Assembly (NCBI GenBank): GCA_001931905.2
Contig: MSJI02000661.1
Coordinates: 40,144-104,143, forward strand
Direction of reading: 5' to 3'
Length of the DNA stretch: 64,000 nt
From: Cladosporium sp. IMV 00045
Taxonomy: Eukaryota; Ascomycota; Dothideomycetes; Cladosporiales; Cladosporiaceae
The position numbers and the translations under genes were made by a program. This document shows positions 20,839-33,349 of this stretch, piece by piece; the first letter of the stretch is position 1; every line of letters begins with the position of its first letter. The notes under the pieces are model-generated. The model saw only the letters and a program-made list of their open reading frames with translations, was not told the origin of the DNA and did not search any database.

Positions 20839-21443
20839 TGACGGACAATGACGCGTAACAATCGACACCCGGACTGCCAACAGACAAGCATTGTCGGTGC
20901 TACCGCGTCGCAGCTACGATTACTGCACGACTTGGAGATGTTCTTTGGCTTTTTGTTTGCTACTTTTGCTTTGGTTTTCGGAAGACCTGCTCAGGAAGAG
21001 CAGGCGGTTCGGTTACTTTGATGCAAGCGATGATGATACCCCCTTCGCATGGCGTCCCAGGGACAGAAGAAGCATGCATGAGGAGTTTCTGGGATACTTT
21101 ATTTCTTTCTTTGGTTCTACTCCTGGTCGCTGATGCCCAGCTCTTGACTTCCGGCTTCGAGTTTCTTTTCTTTTGGCTTTGTGTTATTGCATGGCTCGGT
21201 GAAGAGGATTTGGAACAGCTCAGCAAAACAGCTGAAAACTTGTATTTGTCGTGTACACTACTAATGAAACGGATAACGATTCCCAAAATTGAGAATAATG
21301 GCTCACTGCGTCTAACAAAGCTTGCGTTTAAAGAAAAAGATCTTGACACGGTCGGAGCGGTGACATGGTCTCTATATTCCAGCACAAAACACGCGAACTC
21401 GTAAGTCTTTCTTTCCACAGTATTCTCGGCAAGCCATATGCTC
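20839..21443. other. Intergenic region between convergent genes
   Basis: There are open frames of up to 152 codons on both strands, but they overlap one another and have no recognisable protein pattern. Nothing is called here. Confidence 0.5.
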
Positions 21444-22808
21444 TCATATATAGGGCGATTCTTTCAGCGCCGCCTCGGTTTCCGACTTCGCCTCGTATCC
21501 ATACAGCCAAGGTTGCACGACCGGACATTGCCAGCGGCTGGGAAACTTTGTATCAATCTCTTTGCCCAACTGAGACAGCATCAAATCGTCACGCGCCTGC
21601 TGCTCTGCTCCATTGAGCATATGAAAGTCTTTCCTCTGAGCAAAAGTCTCGCGCACAATCGCTTCGCCCCTTCTTTTTCTCAACCGCTGAAACAATGCTA
21701 GTGCTTGCGGCAACTGATCTTTGCGCTTCAACGCGCCAAGCACGTAGCCCAAGACCGCGCCGTCTTCGAGAGAACTGTTTGCTCCTTGAGCGAGGTAAGG
21801 TAGCATCGAGTGCGCGCTGTCTCCGAGGAAAACGAAATTGCTCTTCTCGCTCGTCCAGCTTTCAAGTTCCGAGCGGTGCATTAATTTCCACTTATCGACG
21901 GTTTTAACGCGGTCGAGGAAGCGGTTGAGAACGGGGTCCCAGTCTGTGAAAATCGCGCGCATCTCGTCCAGTGATCCGGGCTGTCTTGCTACGCCTGGAG
22001 GGAGCGTGTCGGGGACGAGGAGCACGATGTTGAACATCGTTCCGCCTCGGAGAGAGTACGCGACGACGTGGGAGTTGGGTCCGATCCAGAAATTGCACGA
22101 CGGGTTCGAGACCCAGTCGTAAAGCTCTTGGTCGCCTTCGAGATCTTCTAGCTTGAGAACAATTCTGTAGGCGAGATCGCCCGTCGGCAAAGGCTCGTCG
22201 GACGTCCCTTCCGCTGCGAGGAATCGCTCCCTACATTTTGACCAAAGCCCATCTGCCGCGACTATCAAGTCAGCCGTCAAGGTTTCTCCATACTCCAGAC
22301 AGAGCGACGGTGCTTCGAAGTCGACATCCTTGACTCTCGCACCCAGCCTGACTTCAACGCCTAACTGTCTCGCTCGCTCATACAGCGCGACTTGCAGGTC
22401 CACGCGATGCAGGTCCCAGAATGGCGCGTCGTACTTTCTTCGCATGTCCAGGTTGAAATCGTCGGTTCGCGAGAGTAATTTGCCATCGGAATACCTTCTC
22501 ACAGCCAGATAAGTGGGCTCGGCGGCTTTTGGTTGGAGAGTCTCGAGGATGCCCCATTCTGCGAAGAGTTTGCTTGCGTTGGGCGTGATTTGAAGGCCGG
22601 CGCCAATCTTTGAAAATCGTCAGTACTGTACAGTCCGATATGGAAGAGAAAAAAAACGGGGGTTTCTTTGTACTTCTGCAAGCTCTCTCGCCGCTTCTAC
22701 AACCAGTACTTTGTGACCTGCTAGCGAGCATGAAACCGCGGCGGCGAGGCCGGCGAGTCCAGCGCCGACGATTGTGACATCCAGAAGTGACGGTTTAGCC
22801 TCAGCCAT
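21444..22808 (-). CDS. FAD-dependent aromatic-ring monooxygenase, salicylate hydroxylase-like
   Basis: The model is complement(join(21444..22607, 22674..22808)), 432 residues. Residues 11-36 give a Rossmann FAD-binding motif (VTIVGAGLAGLAAAVSCSLAG, then VVEAA). DLIVAADGLWSKCRERF is the DG-type second motif, and FVFLGDSAHSMLPYLAQGANSSLEDGAVLG is the GD motif contacting the FAD ribityl chain. This is the class A flavoprotein monooxygenase layout (NAD(P)H + O2 hydroxylating an aromatic or similar substrate). The 66-base intron is fixed by the join ELAE-IGAGLQITPN. It is divergent from the DUF3500 gene over 409 bases, which may mean joint control. The substrate is unknown. Confidence 0.86.
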
Positions 22809-23217
22809 TGTTATGTCGTGTAACCTTTGCAGATTACCTTATATTGTTTGAGGAACGAGTCCTGGTTTGTATGCCTTTGGGGAAGAGGTAGGCCTTAGGG
22901 CATGAACACGAGACTCGGCTACCGGCACTGTAGGCTCGGCCTCATCTACGCCGAATGAGACCATGTCTACTTTTCTTACTAGGTCAACTGTGATGGTCAT
23001 CTGTTGAAAGTAAGTGTTTCCGTGCAAGATCCCACTCGCACGAAGGCAAACGTCAGTCTGTGGAGAGCGGGGAAACGATGTCGGCAGCTGGGGCACTTTC
23101 TCTCGGCAATGAGTTCTACCGGGCATTTCCCAGCAACACGACAGATCACAACATAAGAAGCTAACATACCTTGATATTGCGTAAGAACCATACATCAGCG
23201 TCAAGTAACTTACAAAA
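22809..23217. promoter_or_regulatory. Bidirectional promoter region
   Basis: These 409 bases separate the start codons of the divergent monooxygenase and DUF3500 genes, so both promoters and leaders must lie here. No specific factor site is called. Confidence 0.5.
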
Positions 23218-24577
23218 ATGGCAAACACGCTTGCTGATCACAACAAAATCGTCGAAGTCTCCAAGAACTTCCGCGATTATCTGATTCCATTGGACCACCC
23301 AAGACTGCACCCTAACGATCGAGATGCCAGAACGCATGGGAAAGGTGTGCTAGGGAATGAACAGATCTTCCTCACTCCTGTTGCGAGAGGATGGCTCGAA
23401 AACTACCAAAAACCTTATCATGGATTCACAACCGACGGCACTGTAAGGCAAGGACTTTGGCAGGCTGATCCGAATGCCAATGGACCTACGAAAGAGATGG
23501 TGGAGGCTGCGAAGAACTTGCTGAATGTGGCGGCAGAGAGCGAGAAGAAAGACTTCACTTACCCTGTCGATGCGAAGGAGTGGCGGAGCTGGTCGAATCC
23601 AGAGGTCTGTACTTTCCTCCCATTCGAGAGGTAAAGGGCAGCATATTGACTTTCCACAGGTGATTGTCGTTGATTCTGGCGTTCGCATAGAAGACATGCA
23701 AAAGCAGACACGGGATGCCGTTCACGAGCTACTGAAGGCCAGTCTTTCAGAAGAAGGCTACGCAAAAGTCTGGACAGCTATGCTCACCAACGCCTTCCTC
23801 GGAGAATTGACCACGCTCAAAAACGTGATGAACACAGACAGCTACCACTTCTGCTTCTTTGGCGAGCCAGCTGCAGACAAACCATGGGGCTTCAACGTTT
23901 TCGGCCACCACCTCTGTCTGAACGTCTTCTCTTTGAATGGCGAGGTGGTGATCGGTCCTTTCTTCGTCGGCGCAGAACCCAACATCATTGACAATGGACC
24001 CGACAAAGGCACGAAAATGCTCAAGAAAGAGGAAGAAGCAGGTTTGGCGTTGATGAAGAGCTTTTCCACAGACCAGCAACAGAAAGCAACTATTCAAGGC
24101 GACATCGATGACATTGAAGGCGACACGATGCCCGCCGGCCGCTTCAACAAAGCCGACCTGCGCGGCCTCGGTGGTGCCCACCAAGACAACCGCATCATCC
24201 CCTTCGAGGGCCTCTGCGCGAAAGACATGACAGACGCGCAACGCAAAGCAGTCCTCGACATTGTCGCGATTTTCAACGAACTCCTGGCCGCCGAGACGAA
24301 GAAGTCTTTCCTCCGACGCGTCGAGCAGCATCTGGACAAGACCTACTTTGCGTGGATCGGGCCTGTCAATGATGAGACACCTTTTTACTACAGAGTGCAT
24401 AGCCCTGTCGTTATGGATGAGTTTGATCATCACAACGGTGTCTGGCTGGCGAATGCTCTGCCGAAGAAATATCACATTCATACCATTCAGAGGTTGCCGA
24501 ATCGCGGCGATTATGGCACGGCGCTGTACGATGAGTGGAGGGCAAAGGAAGGGATTCAAGGGGGTGAGAAGCAGTGA
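23218..24577 (+). CDS. DUF3500 family protein
   Basis: The model is join(23218..23604, 23660..24577), 434 residues. The core (about 160-330) has the pattern I associate with DUF3500: NTDSYHFCFFGEP, then WGFNVFGHHLCLNVF, then GPFFVGAEPN, and near the end FYYRVHSPVVMDEFDHHNGVWL. Biochemical function is not established for the family. The clustered histidines (FGHHLCLN, EFDHH) could bind metal, which is inference. The 55-base intron uses a slightly atypical GTCTGT donor and restores WSNPE-VIVVDSG. No signal peptide is visible. The divergent flavin monooxygenase partner suggests a catabolic or redox role. Confidence 0.8.
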
Positions 24578-25017
24578 GGGAAGAGCTTCGGATCAATATT
24601 TATTGGGGCATCCAGCATAGCGGCTTTGAACACGAATTCACATGAGTTTAAGGGGTATTTGGGTCTTGCCGCCGTTGCATCTTCACGTATCGTTCATCGT
24701 GACGATTTGATCGCTTGCTTCGCCCTCTTCAAGTGATTCAAGAGCTTTCTTGTTTTATGTGGATGTTTTGAGTGTCTTTATCACCATCGCAGTCCCTTGG
24801 TCGTAAATATTCTGATGTACGAATGTAAATGAAGATGTCCTTCACTTCTTCAAGGAGGCGGGCATGACGTACGCAAGCGAGCGGCAAGCACGAGCCAAGT
24901 TCTCAAAGGTCCAGAGCCCAACCCCGAGGCCAGCTTCATTACATGGAACCTGGCCTGACCTGACTCTCACCACCCCGGCCTGCCATTCTTTGCGTATGAG
25001 TCCGAGGAACATCCACA
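24578..25017. other. Intergenic region upstream of pan1
   Basis: This is the 3' end of the DUF3500 gene and the promoter of pan1. No other feature is seen. Confidence 0.5.
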
Positions 25018-28000
25018 ATGTTTTCTGGCTCCAACTCCTACCTGGGCGGTGCCAATAGTGGCCGTCTGGGACAACCGCAACAACTACAACCCCAGGCGAC
25101 CGGTTTCCAAGGCCAGCCCTCGCCCTTTCAGTCGCAGCAACCTACAGGATTCGGTCAGCAACCACCGCTGCAACAGCAATACACCGGATTTCCTGCTGCT
25201 GGACTGCAGCCTCAAGCGACTGGGTTTCCGCCTCAGCAGCAACAGCAGCAGCAGAACCAGCTTCAACCGCCGCAGTTCCAAGGCTTCCAACAACCGCAGC
25301 CTACCGGTTTCCAGCCTCCTCAGCAGCAACAGCAGCTACAGCCTCAGCAGACTGGCTTCCCAGTCCAGCAGCAGCAGAATGTCGCGCCTCCGCCAGCGCA
25401 GCCCCAGATGCCTCAGCCCACGGGCATGACCTCTAACGACATGGCTGCCTCTTTCCGCAGCAACGCGCAGCCATCGCCTCAACCTGCCCAGAGCAGCAGT
25501 GGAAGCAAGATCCCCAATATCCGCCTTAGCTTCATTACCGCCGCCGATCAGTCCAAGTTTGAGCAGCTCTTCAAGAGCGCGACGGGTAACGAGCAGGCAT
25601 TGAGCGGCGACAAAGCAAGAGATCTACTGTTGAGGAGTAAACTGGACGGCAACAGCTTGGCGCAGATATGGACACTTGCAGACACGACCAAGTCTGGGCA
25701 GCTGCTCTTCCCTGAGTTTGCACTGGCCATGTGGCTCTGCAATCTGAGCCTGACCGGCAAGGCCATGCCTTCAGCTCTGCCTGAGACTGTTCGCAACGAA
25801 GTCTCGAGCATGGTGGACATCATATCCTTCGGAGTGCCTGATGACAGACCTGCTCAGCAGCCCAGCATCAACGAGCCGCCAAAGTCTTCGACTCCGACTA
25901 TTCAGCAGCCGCAGGCGCAGCACCCGTCAGACTCCCAGCTCTTGTCGCAATTGACCGCGCAGCCCACGGGTTACCAATTTCCTCAGCAAACTGGGTTCCA
26001 GCAGCCGCAACAGACTGGTTTCCAGGGGGGTATGCCGCAAGCTACAGGCTACACAGGACCTCGCCCTCCGATGCCACCAATGCCCACCGGCTTCAATCAA
26101 CCCCAGCAGGGCCTCTCGCCTCAGCAAACTGGTTTTAGTGGAGGCCCAATGGCACAGCCACTGAATGCGCAGCCAACTGGACGGCCTGGCCAATGGGGCT
26201 TGGTCAACGCTCCCGCGTCTGGACTTCCGAACCTTGAAGCTCTCCAGCAGCAGATGATGCCTCAACCAGGTCGCGAGGCAGGCTTCAGCACGCAAGGTCT
26301 TCAGGGAAATGCTACCGTTCCATGGTCAGTCACCAAGCAGGAGAAGCAGATCTACGATGACATGTTCAAGGCTTGGGATGGTTTCGGAAAGGGCTTTATC
26401 AGTGGCCAGCAGGCAATTGAGATTTTCGGTCAGTCGGGTATCGACAAGAACGAGTTGGAGCGTATTTGGACGTTGTCCGACCCCAACAACAAGGGTCGGT
26501 TGAACCTTGACGAGTTTGCTGTTGCTATGCACTTGATCTACCGACGTCTCAATGGCTACCCGATTCCTGCAAAGTTGCCTCCTGAGCTCATTCCTCCGTC
26601 TACTCGTAACCTGGATGCCAGCATTGGTACGATGAAAGGACTGTTGAGCGAGGATGCTCAGCATCGCAAGAACACCGGAGCATTCTTGCAACCTCAGAAG
26701 ACCGGCGTCAGCTACCTTAAGGGGCACTCTTTCCGCGGCAATGGCGCCGGACCCAACACTGGGAGAAAAGACGCGACTATGTTCAAGAACAATGACGAAG
26801 AAGTTGGGTACCGTAGCTCCGCTAGGCGTAGGGTCGGCCGTGAAGGCCGTAGCCCGAGTCCAGCCATCAGTGACAACAGCAACGACGAGATGAGCATTGA
26901 ACAGCTGCGTAAAGCTATCCGCGAGAAGCAGGTTCTGCTTGACGCCATGGACTTCGAAGATGAAGGCCATGCCGACGAGGAGGACGCCCTTGATCGCAAG
27001 GACAGGAAGGAGAGCGATGAGCTGTTCCGTCGTATCAGGCGCTTCCAAGAGGACATTGATTCTCACCCCAACTCTGCATACAAGACTGGCGATTCTGATG
27101 CAGAGCGTCGCAGCTTGCAGAGGCAACTTCAGGGCTTGTCTGACAAGCTGCCCGAGCTCGCAAGCCATGTGCGCCGATGCGAAAGAGCTATCGCGGATGC
27201 ACAGCTTGAGCTATTTAGGCTCAAAGACGCCAAGGCAAACCCCAGCTCTGCTCCAGCCATTGTTGGCACTGGTCCTGGTGGCGAGGTCACTGAGAGTGAT
27301 CGTTTGAAGGCCAGAGCCAAGGCAATGATGCAGCAGCGCTCTGCTGCTTTGTCTGGGCGCAAGGTGGAGACGTCTGACGATGGTGCCGGTGCCGCCGCAA
27401 GATTGAAAGACGAGCAACAAAGAGTGACTCGCGAGCGTGAAGATAACGAGAAAATGGTGCGCGACGTTGAAGAGAGCGTCACCGAGTACTCAAAGAGCTT
27501 GGAGTCTACTCTCAAACAAGGAGCCGAAAGCTCGGCCGACGAGCATGAGCGCAGAAGATGGGAGGATGGCCTCGGCGTTGAAGACGAGGTCAAGGACTTC
27601 ATCTTCGACCTCCAGCGCAGCTCTCGTGCTGCCAGGGTTCGCAACGAGGAAAAGTCTCGCCCACGTGCTGCTGACCGCGTAGAAGAGCCTAGCCGCACCA
27701 GCAGCTTCTCTCGCAACGAAAGCCCCGTCACGTCTCGCTCAAACGCTACCTCACCGCAACCCTCGGGCTCTTACTCCAATTACAAGACCGCCGAGGACCG
27801 CGCAGCATTCATCAAGCAGCAAGCGGAGGCTCGCATGGCAGAGCGCCTTGCTGCGCTTGGAATCAAGGCCCCGTCCAAGGGTAGCGAATCCCCTGCCCAG
27901 CGAGCCGAGCGGGAGCGCAAAGAGCGCGACGACCGCGTTCGTCAGGCAGAAGAAGAAGATGCTCGTCGCGAGAAGGAGCGCCAGTCAAGGCTCCAGGGCG

Positions 28001-29316
28001 AAAGCATCGCCCCGCCGTCTCTTGCTAGTGCGAAGCCTAAGCCTGCACCCCCTGCGCCGAGGAAGAACAAGAGCGAGAGTGTGCAAGGAAACGACCAGGC
28101 TCAAGCTGAGGCGGAGGCCAAGAGAGCTGAGCAGGAGATCAAGGAGCAGGCTTTGAGGGAGCAACAAGAGGCCATGGCCCATGAGACCCAGGACCTAGAG
28201 TATGTTATCTACTTCGATCTACGTTGAGACAACGACTAACAAGTTTGTAGGGACGAGGAAGCGCGACAGGAGCGTGAGCTGCAAAAGCAGCGTGAAGAGC
28301 AGGAGGCTTCGCTCCGTGCTCTCGAAGAGCAAGTCAAAGCTGGCAAGCTCAAGAGAGCCGAAGAGAAGAAGCGCCGTGAGGCGGCGAAGAAGGACGCCAA
28401 CGAGAAGGAAGCTCGCCTTGCCGCCCAACGCGCTGAGATCGAGGCCGCTAAGGAAAGAGAGCGCCAGCTCAGAGCACAGCTCGAATCTATCAGCGACGAT
28501 GACAGCAGTGATGAGGATGAAGGCCCTGCATACATCACGCCGGATGAGACCACCCCCTCTGCCAGTGTTGTCATCCCCGAACAGGCCACCAGCCCGCCGC
28601 CACCTGCCGCACCTCCTGTTCCTGAGCCTGCTGCTGCAAGCCCGCCATCGATCAAGAGCCCGCCAGAAGAGTCCAAGAACCCCTTCTGGAAGAGCATGAA
28701 CCAGCAGCCCTCGGCCACCAGCACTCCATCCGCTGCGTCGCCTGAAGCGAAGAAGGACTACAACCCCTTCCACAGCATGCAGACATCGGACAACAAGACT
28801 GCTCTCCCTGCGCCCGCCCCGGCTGGCCGCTCTCGCGCCAAACCCGCGGACGATGATGACTGGTCGGTCGTAGAGTCCAGCGACGATGACGACGATGACG
28901 ACCAGGCGCCCACTGGCGGCAGCGCCAAACAACTCGCTTCCATCCTTTTCGGCACGATGGCTCCTCCCCGTCCTATCTCAGCTATGGACAACAAGGACTC
29001 CAAGCCCAGCTCTCCTGCTCCCGCAGGCTCCCCGCCGCCTCCCCCACCGATGCCCTCTGGCGGTGCCCCTCCACCACCTCCCATGCCAGCTGACGGCGGC
29101 CCTCCTCCACCTCCTCCCATGCCTGCTGGTGGTGCTCCTCCTCCGCCTCCCATGCCTGGTAGCGACGCTCCACCACCTCCCCCGATGCCTTCCGCTCCCT
29201 CTGGCGGCATGCCTGACCGCAGCGGCTTGCTGGAACAGATTCAGTTGGGCAAGGGGCTCAAGAAGACGCAGACGAAGGACCGTAGCCAGGCGAGCTCGGC
29301 GGGACGCGTTTTGTAA
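25018..29316 (+). CDS. pan1: PAN1 actin-cytoskeleton and endocytosis scaffold
   Basis: The model is join(25018..28199, 28251..29316), 1415 residues. Residues 1-165 are Gln/Pro-rich with repeated QPTGF/QQTGF words, the LxxQxTG-type sites that Ark1/Prk1 kinases phosphorylate in yeast Pan1. A first EH domain (about 168-265, [19 protein letters not shown]) and a second (about 437-530, [19 protein letters not shown]) bind NPF motifs of endocytic adaptors. Long charged coiled coils follow (about 620-1150). The C-terminal part has an acidic [15 protein letters not shown] stretch, polyproline (PPPPPPMP repeated) for SH3/profilin binding, and a WH2 actin-binding motif ([13 protein letters not shown]). 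The 51-base intron restores QDLEDEEARQ. It is expected at cortical actin patches, activating Arp2/3. Confidence 0.95.
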
Positions 29317-29603
29317 ACAATATTTTCTTGTAAGTATGTAGATGTCGCTTGTGGAGGGAAGGGTGTCGACGGCGGTCGCTAGTCACAATCATTGTTTGTT
29401 ACTTGGAATACCAAATCATTTTTCCCCTATCCTTGTTCAGCGTGTCAAGAAATCTCTTTCATAGTGTTATGCTACAAGTTGCTTCCTGTCCAAAATCAGA
29501 CCCGTAGGCTTCAGATCGCGATTGATGTATACAAAAAAATGAACGCCTGCTGACATGTGTGCATATGACTCGTTATCTAGCTCATCAAAACTTCCCTAAC
29601 CGC

Positions 29604-30981
29604 TCAAATAAACCCAGCCCTCCTCACAAACCAACCAAATCCACCCGCCAACGCAGTACAACCCGAAAAAATAATAATAGGACCATACTGGCTTCCATAA
29701 GCCGAGATGGCACCCGTGTGGAAAGACTTGCTCTGATCGATGAGCGACTCGCTCAGAGGCCCTGATATGACCGATCCCACACCCCGTCCAAAAGCCAGCA
29801 GGCCAAAGACGAGGTTGGCATCGGTATTTTCGTGCTTGAGTTTGAGTTCGCGGATAATGCCACCCCAGGATGTGGAGTAGGCAGCTGCCGTCAAGCCGTA
29901 TAGCAGGCTGAAAACGAATAGTGGCGCGATTGATGTGGTGAATCCAAGGGCGATGAAGACCGCGATGCAAGAGAAGACGCATTGTCCGAATAGGACGAGG
30001 GTTACGTCGAATCTGTCGACTAAGGCGCCTACTCCGATGCAGCCGAAAACGGCTGCTAGGTTGACGAATAAAATCGTCAATGAGCCTAGAGTCCGACCCA
30101 GTCCGAGAGCGTCTGCGATGGTAGGCAGATAGTTCGTGGGGAGGAAGTAGCCTAGCGCCTGGATGGTGTTGAAAAGTTGCAGAGTCCAGAAGAACGGCGA
30201 TTTGAGGAAAGATAGATCCATGGGCGGAGCAACGTGAGCAGCCGAGATGGGAAGACGCGGTTTGACCAGAATCAGGATTGGAGAAGAAAGGGCAACGATG
30301 ATCGCGGCAACGATTCGAAGCGTCTATTTTCGCGTTAGCCATACATAGGTATCGAGATAACAGCACGAATCCACTTACCCAACGGAATCCAACCTCGTCA
30401 AGCACAGCTTGCAGAACAAGCGGCATCGCGATGCCACCTGCAAAGTCTCCGGAGATGGCAATTCCAATGGCCAAGCCCCTCTTTTTGTTGAACCATTCGT
30501 TGATCAAATTGACCGTAGGCATAACCAATGCGTTACCAGAGATTGCGTAGAAAATGCCCTGGCAGACGATGAGCTGTGGCACCGTATTCGCAAATGAAGC
30601 ACCGATCAGCGAGACCGCAATTGCAGGCACGCTCAACCACATCGACCAACGTCGCGCATTCGGCCATTTCTGGAAGGCCCAGAGGAAAAGAGGCATGGTG
30701 AGGTACATGACACCCGTGGACGTGGTTCCAATGGCAGCAATTCCGCCTTGTGAAGCGAAAGGCTCTGTGGACGACCAGAACTCTTGCAAAACTCCGAATG
30801 ATAATGCGAATCCCCAGATCAAGAAGTTGCTGAGAAATGCGCCAGCAAGAGCGACGTAGGCCAGGTAGCCTTGATCGGTCGGTGGAAGAGCATCTTGGAA
30901 GTCGTGTGGTGGTTCTGTGATGGGCGCTTCATCGCTGAGACGCGGACGATGTTCTTGGTTGTCGAGGCTGGACAACTCCAT
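29604..30981 (-). CDS. MFS transporter of the monocarboxylate family
   Basis: The model is complement(join(29604..30323, 30379..30981)), 440 residues, with about twelve hydrophobic segments in two halves around a short central loop. The N-terminal cytosolic tail of about 35 residues is followed by GYLAYVALAGAFLSNFLIWGFALSFGVLQEF, which fits fungal monocarboxylate-porter (MCH/MCT-like) members of the major facilitator superfamily. NEWFNKKRGLAIGIAISGDFAGG and VGALVDRFDVT are the expected loop motifs. The 55-base intron (GTAAGT...ATAG) lies between the fifth and sixth segments and restores GFRW-TLRIVAAI. The substrate is not deducible. It converges with pan1, the stops being 288 bases apart. Confidence 0.85.
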
Positions 30982-31865
30982 TTTCGCTAGAATGAGTGTT
31001 GGGTGTATAATCTCACATTTTTTTTTTTTCGAAACACTACCAAATATGCATGTGAGTCACCTGCGGAGTACATTGATAGGGCGTGATTGGCCTAGGGCGT
31101 GATTGACCGATGTCGGAACACCGGACACCGTGCCGGCTTACATGATCATGGATCGGTTGGCCAACCGAGAACATTGAACAAGAAACATTGGATCTCTTAA
31201 GCCGCTCTGTCGCCTCTTTGAGCCGCATCTTGTGTGTTCTTGAACTCCGGTGTCCGAACACTGTCTGTCTTTCTTGATATTCTAAGCGTTTCGGGAAGTG
31301 CCAAACTCATCAGTGCATCCTATCACTTGCTTGCCTGAGTGGTCTTCGACGAAGCTCACAAAAAGCACTACCAACCGACCTTGGGAGTAATACCTAACGC
31401 ATCGCATCTCGTCTCCTTCGCCTCACCCGAATACATCCTCTTAGATTTCCTGCATTGCGCCCTCTCTGACACTCTTGCAACATAGAGCATGGGACTCTGG
31501 AGTTTTACGAATCTTGAGGTAAGTGACGATGAACGGATCTATCTCCGCGCTGCCCATGTTGCAAATCAAGGCAAATCAAAGTTAAGCGCCGGATGGGACG
31601 GCTGTGTTTCGCCCATACACGTAATCCTTCATCCTTCGAGACAAGCTTCACCGCAAAGCCCATGACTTGCACATGGATGTTTGAACATTCCATCAATGAA
31701 CTACTCTTATTGCGTTGTGCGGCAGTTGTCCTTGACCAGGGTAGGATTGATAATCCAACATCACAATGACGTCCTTGATATCGACCATTCAATAAATCGA
31801 CATGATATATGTTCGTTTCAAGCGACACTCTGAATTACCTTTTACTTTCAGAAGTAACTACTAAA
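30982..31865. other. Intergenic region between divergent genes
   Basis: This is shared 5' sequence of the MFS transporter and the NADH dehydrogenase-like gene. A poly-T run lies at 31019-31029. Short near-repeats (GGCGTGATTG twice at 31080-31100) are present. No gene is called. Confidence 0.5.
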
Positions 31866-33122
31866 ATGAGCAGACCGACTGTTGCTGTCATTGGGTCCGG
31901 CTGGGCTGGATTTGTTCTGTCGCAAGAGTTATCTCTGGCCAAGTACAATGTACAAATCATCAGCCCGATTCGCACGGTACAATACACACCTTTACTTGCA
32001 AGTGCAGCATGCGGTCTGTTCAACTTTCGACTTGCCGAGGAGCCGATACGGAGAAGGCATCGAATTGATCTTCAATATCACAAAGCGACGGCAGAGAACA
32101 TCGATCTCGTGAAGCAGTCGATATTATGTAAACCATCAGTGAGCGACCTGGAGAACAGCCAAACCTTCGAGGTCAGATACGACAAGATCGTGCTCGCTCC
32201 AGGATGCAGCATTCAGACTTTTGGCACACCCGGTGCGAAAGAGCATGCTCTATTCCTTCGCACCACGAACGATGCCCGCTTGATACAACAGAGAATTTTG
32301 GAAATGCTAGACGCAGCTTCTCTGCCTAATGTTACAGAGGAACGGCAAAGGGAACTACTGGAAATTCGAATCGTCGGAGGAGGCGCAATTGGAATCGAGG
32401 CCACTGCTGAGCTGTATGATCTCTGGCATAAAGACTTGCGCTTCCTGTATCCTCATCTCGACGGGAAACTGAACATCACGATTCACGACGTCGCGCCAAC
32501 GATTTTGTCTACCTTCGACAAAAGCCTCTCCGATTACGCCTCACAATCCTTGCACCAGAAGAAAGTCGAGATCCAGACGAGCTCTCACATCGAGAAGGTC
32601 GAGCAAGACGCACTCTACACCAAGGAGCACGGTCGCATGCCCTACGGTATGCTGATTTGGGCTACCGGCAACGGAGTAAACCCACTTGTCGACAGCCTTC
32701 CTGTCAAGAAGCCTGAGAAGGGACTACCTCGAATTTTGACAGACAAATACCTTCGGATGCTTCGACCTGATGGCTCGCCGATAGAGAACGCATATGCCCT
32801 GGGAGATGCCGCTGATATCGAAGGCTACTCTTTGCCCACACTTGCTGAAGTTGCTCTGCAGAAGGGCGAATACCTCTCGCGTCAGCTGAACGCTGAGGAT
32901 GGGTCTCTTGTACCATTTGAGTATAAGCAAAAGGCGAATGTGGCATATCTCGGACAACACGACGGTGTTGTGGGAGGACAGCAGGAATGGACAGGTCAGA
33001 GTGCTTGGTTGGCTTGGAGATCTGGGTCACTGTACTGGGCCAGATCTTGGAGACGGAGGGCGATGATCTCTCTCAGTTGGCTGTTCGTTTGGTTAGGGGG
33101 AAGAGACATTGCTAGGGAGTGA
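31866..33122 (+). CDS. Type II NADH dehydrogenase-like flavoprotein
   Basis: This is 418 residues in a single exon. The N-terminal FAD motif VAVIGSGWAGFVLSQELS is followed by SPIRTVQYTPLLASAACG, then a second dinucleotide motif IRIVGGGAIGIEATAEL for NADH, the YGMLIWATGNGVNP turn and AYALGDAAD near the C-terminal FAD site. The tail (AWRSGSLYWARSWRRRAMISLSWLFVWLGGRD) resembles the membrane-anchoring C-terminus of alternative NADH dehydrogenases. These pass electrons from NADH to quinone without pumping protons. No EF-hand insert is seen, and no clear mitochondrial presequence precedes the FAD motif, so the compartment is open. An in-frame extension upstream of 31866 starts at a non-ATG codon and was not used. 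Confidence 0.82.
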   Translation: MSRPTVAVIGSGWAGFVLSQELSLAKYNVQIISPIRTVQYTPLLASAACGLFNFRLAEEPIRRRHRIDLQYHKATAENIDLVKQSILCKPSVSDLENSQTFEVRYDKIVLAPGCSIQTFGTPGAKEHALFLRTTNDARLIQQRILEMLDAASLPNVTEERQRELLEIRIVGGGAIGIEATAELYDLWHKDLRFLYPHLDGKLNITIHDVAPTILSTFDKSLSDYASQSLHQKKVEIQTSSHIEKVEQDALYTKEHGRMPYGMLIWATGNGVNPLVDSLPVKKPEKGLPRILTDKYLRMLRPDGSPIENAYALGDAADIEGYSLPTLAEVALQKGEYLSRQLNAEDGSLVPFEYKQKANVAYLGQHDGVVGGQQEWTGQSAWLAWRSGSLYWARSWRRRAMISLSWLFVWLGGRDIARE

Positions 33123-33349
33123 GTCGGTGTACTGATCAGGAGATTTTCAGCGCCATTGCAGATCCACAGTGAGGCTGAAGAATTTAGCTTTCGCGTTCGC
33201 TTTATGAATACAGTCATCATCTGAACACCTATTCGTCTTCAGACCTCATCTGACTGATAAAAGAAGACGAAATGTCTCTCTATTCACTGGCACTCTCCCA
33301 TTTGCATATTTGTTGACACGACTATAGAGCTCATCTCAATCTCTCAAAC

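Noticed and set aside
21018..21404. 128-codon plus-strand frame after pof3
   Set aside because: Overlaps a similar-length frame on the other strand, no recognisable pattern, and lies between two 3' ends.
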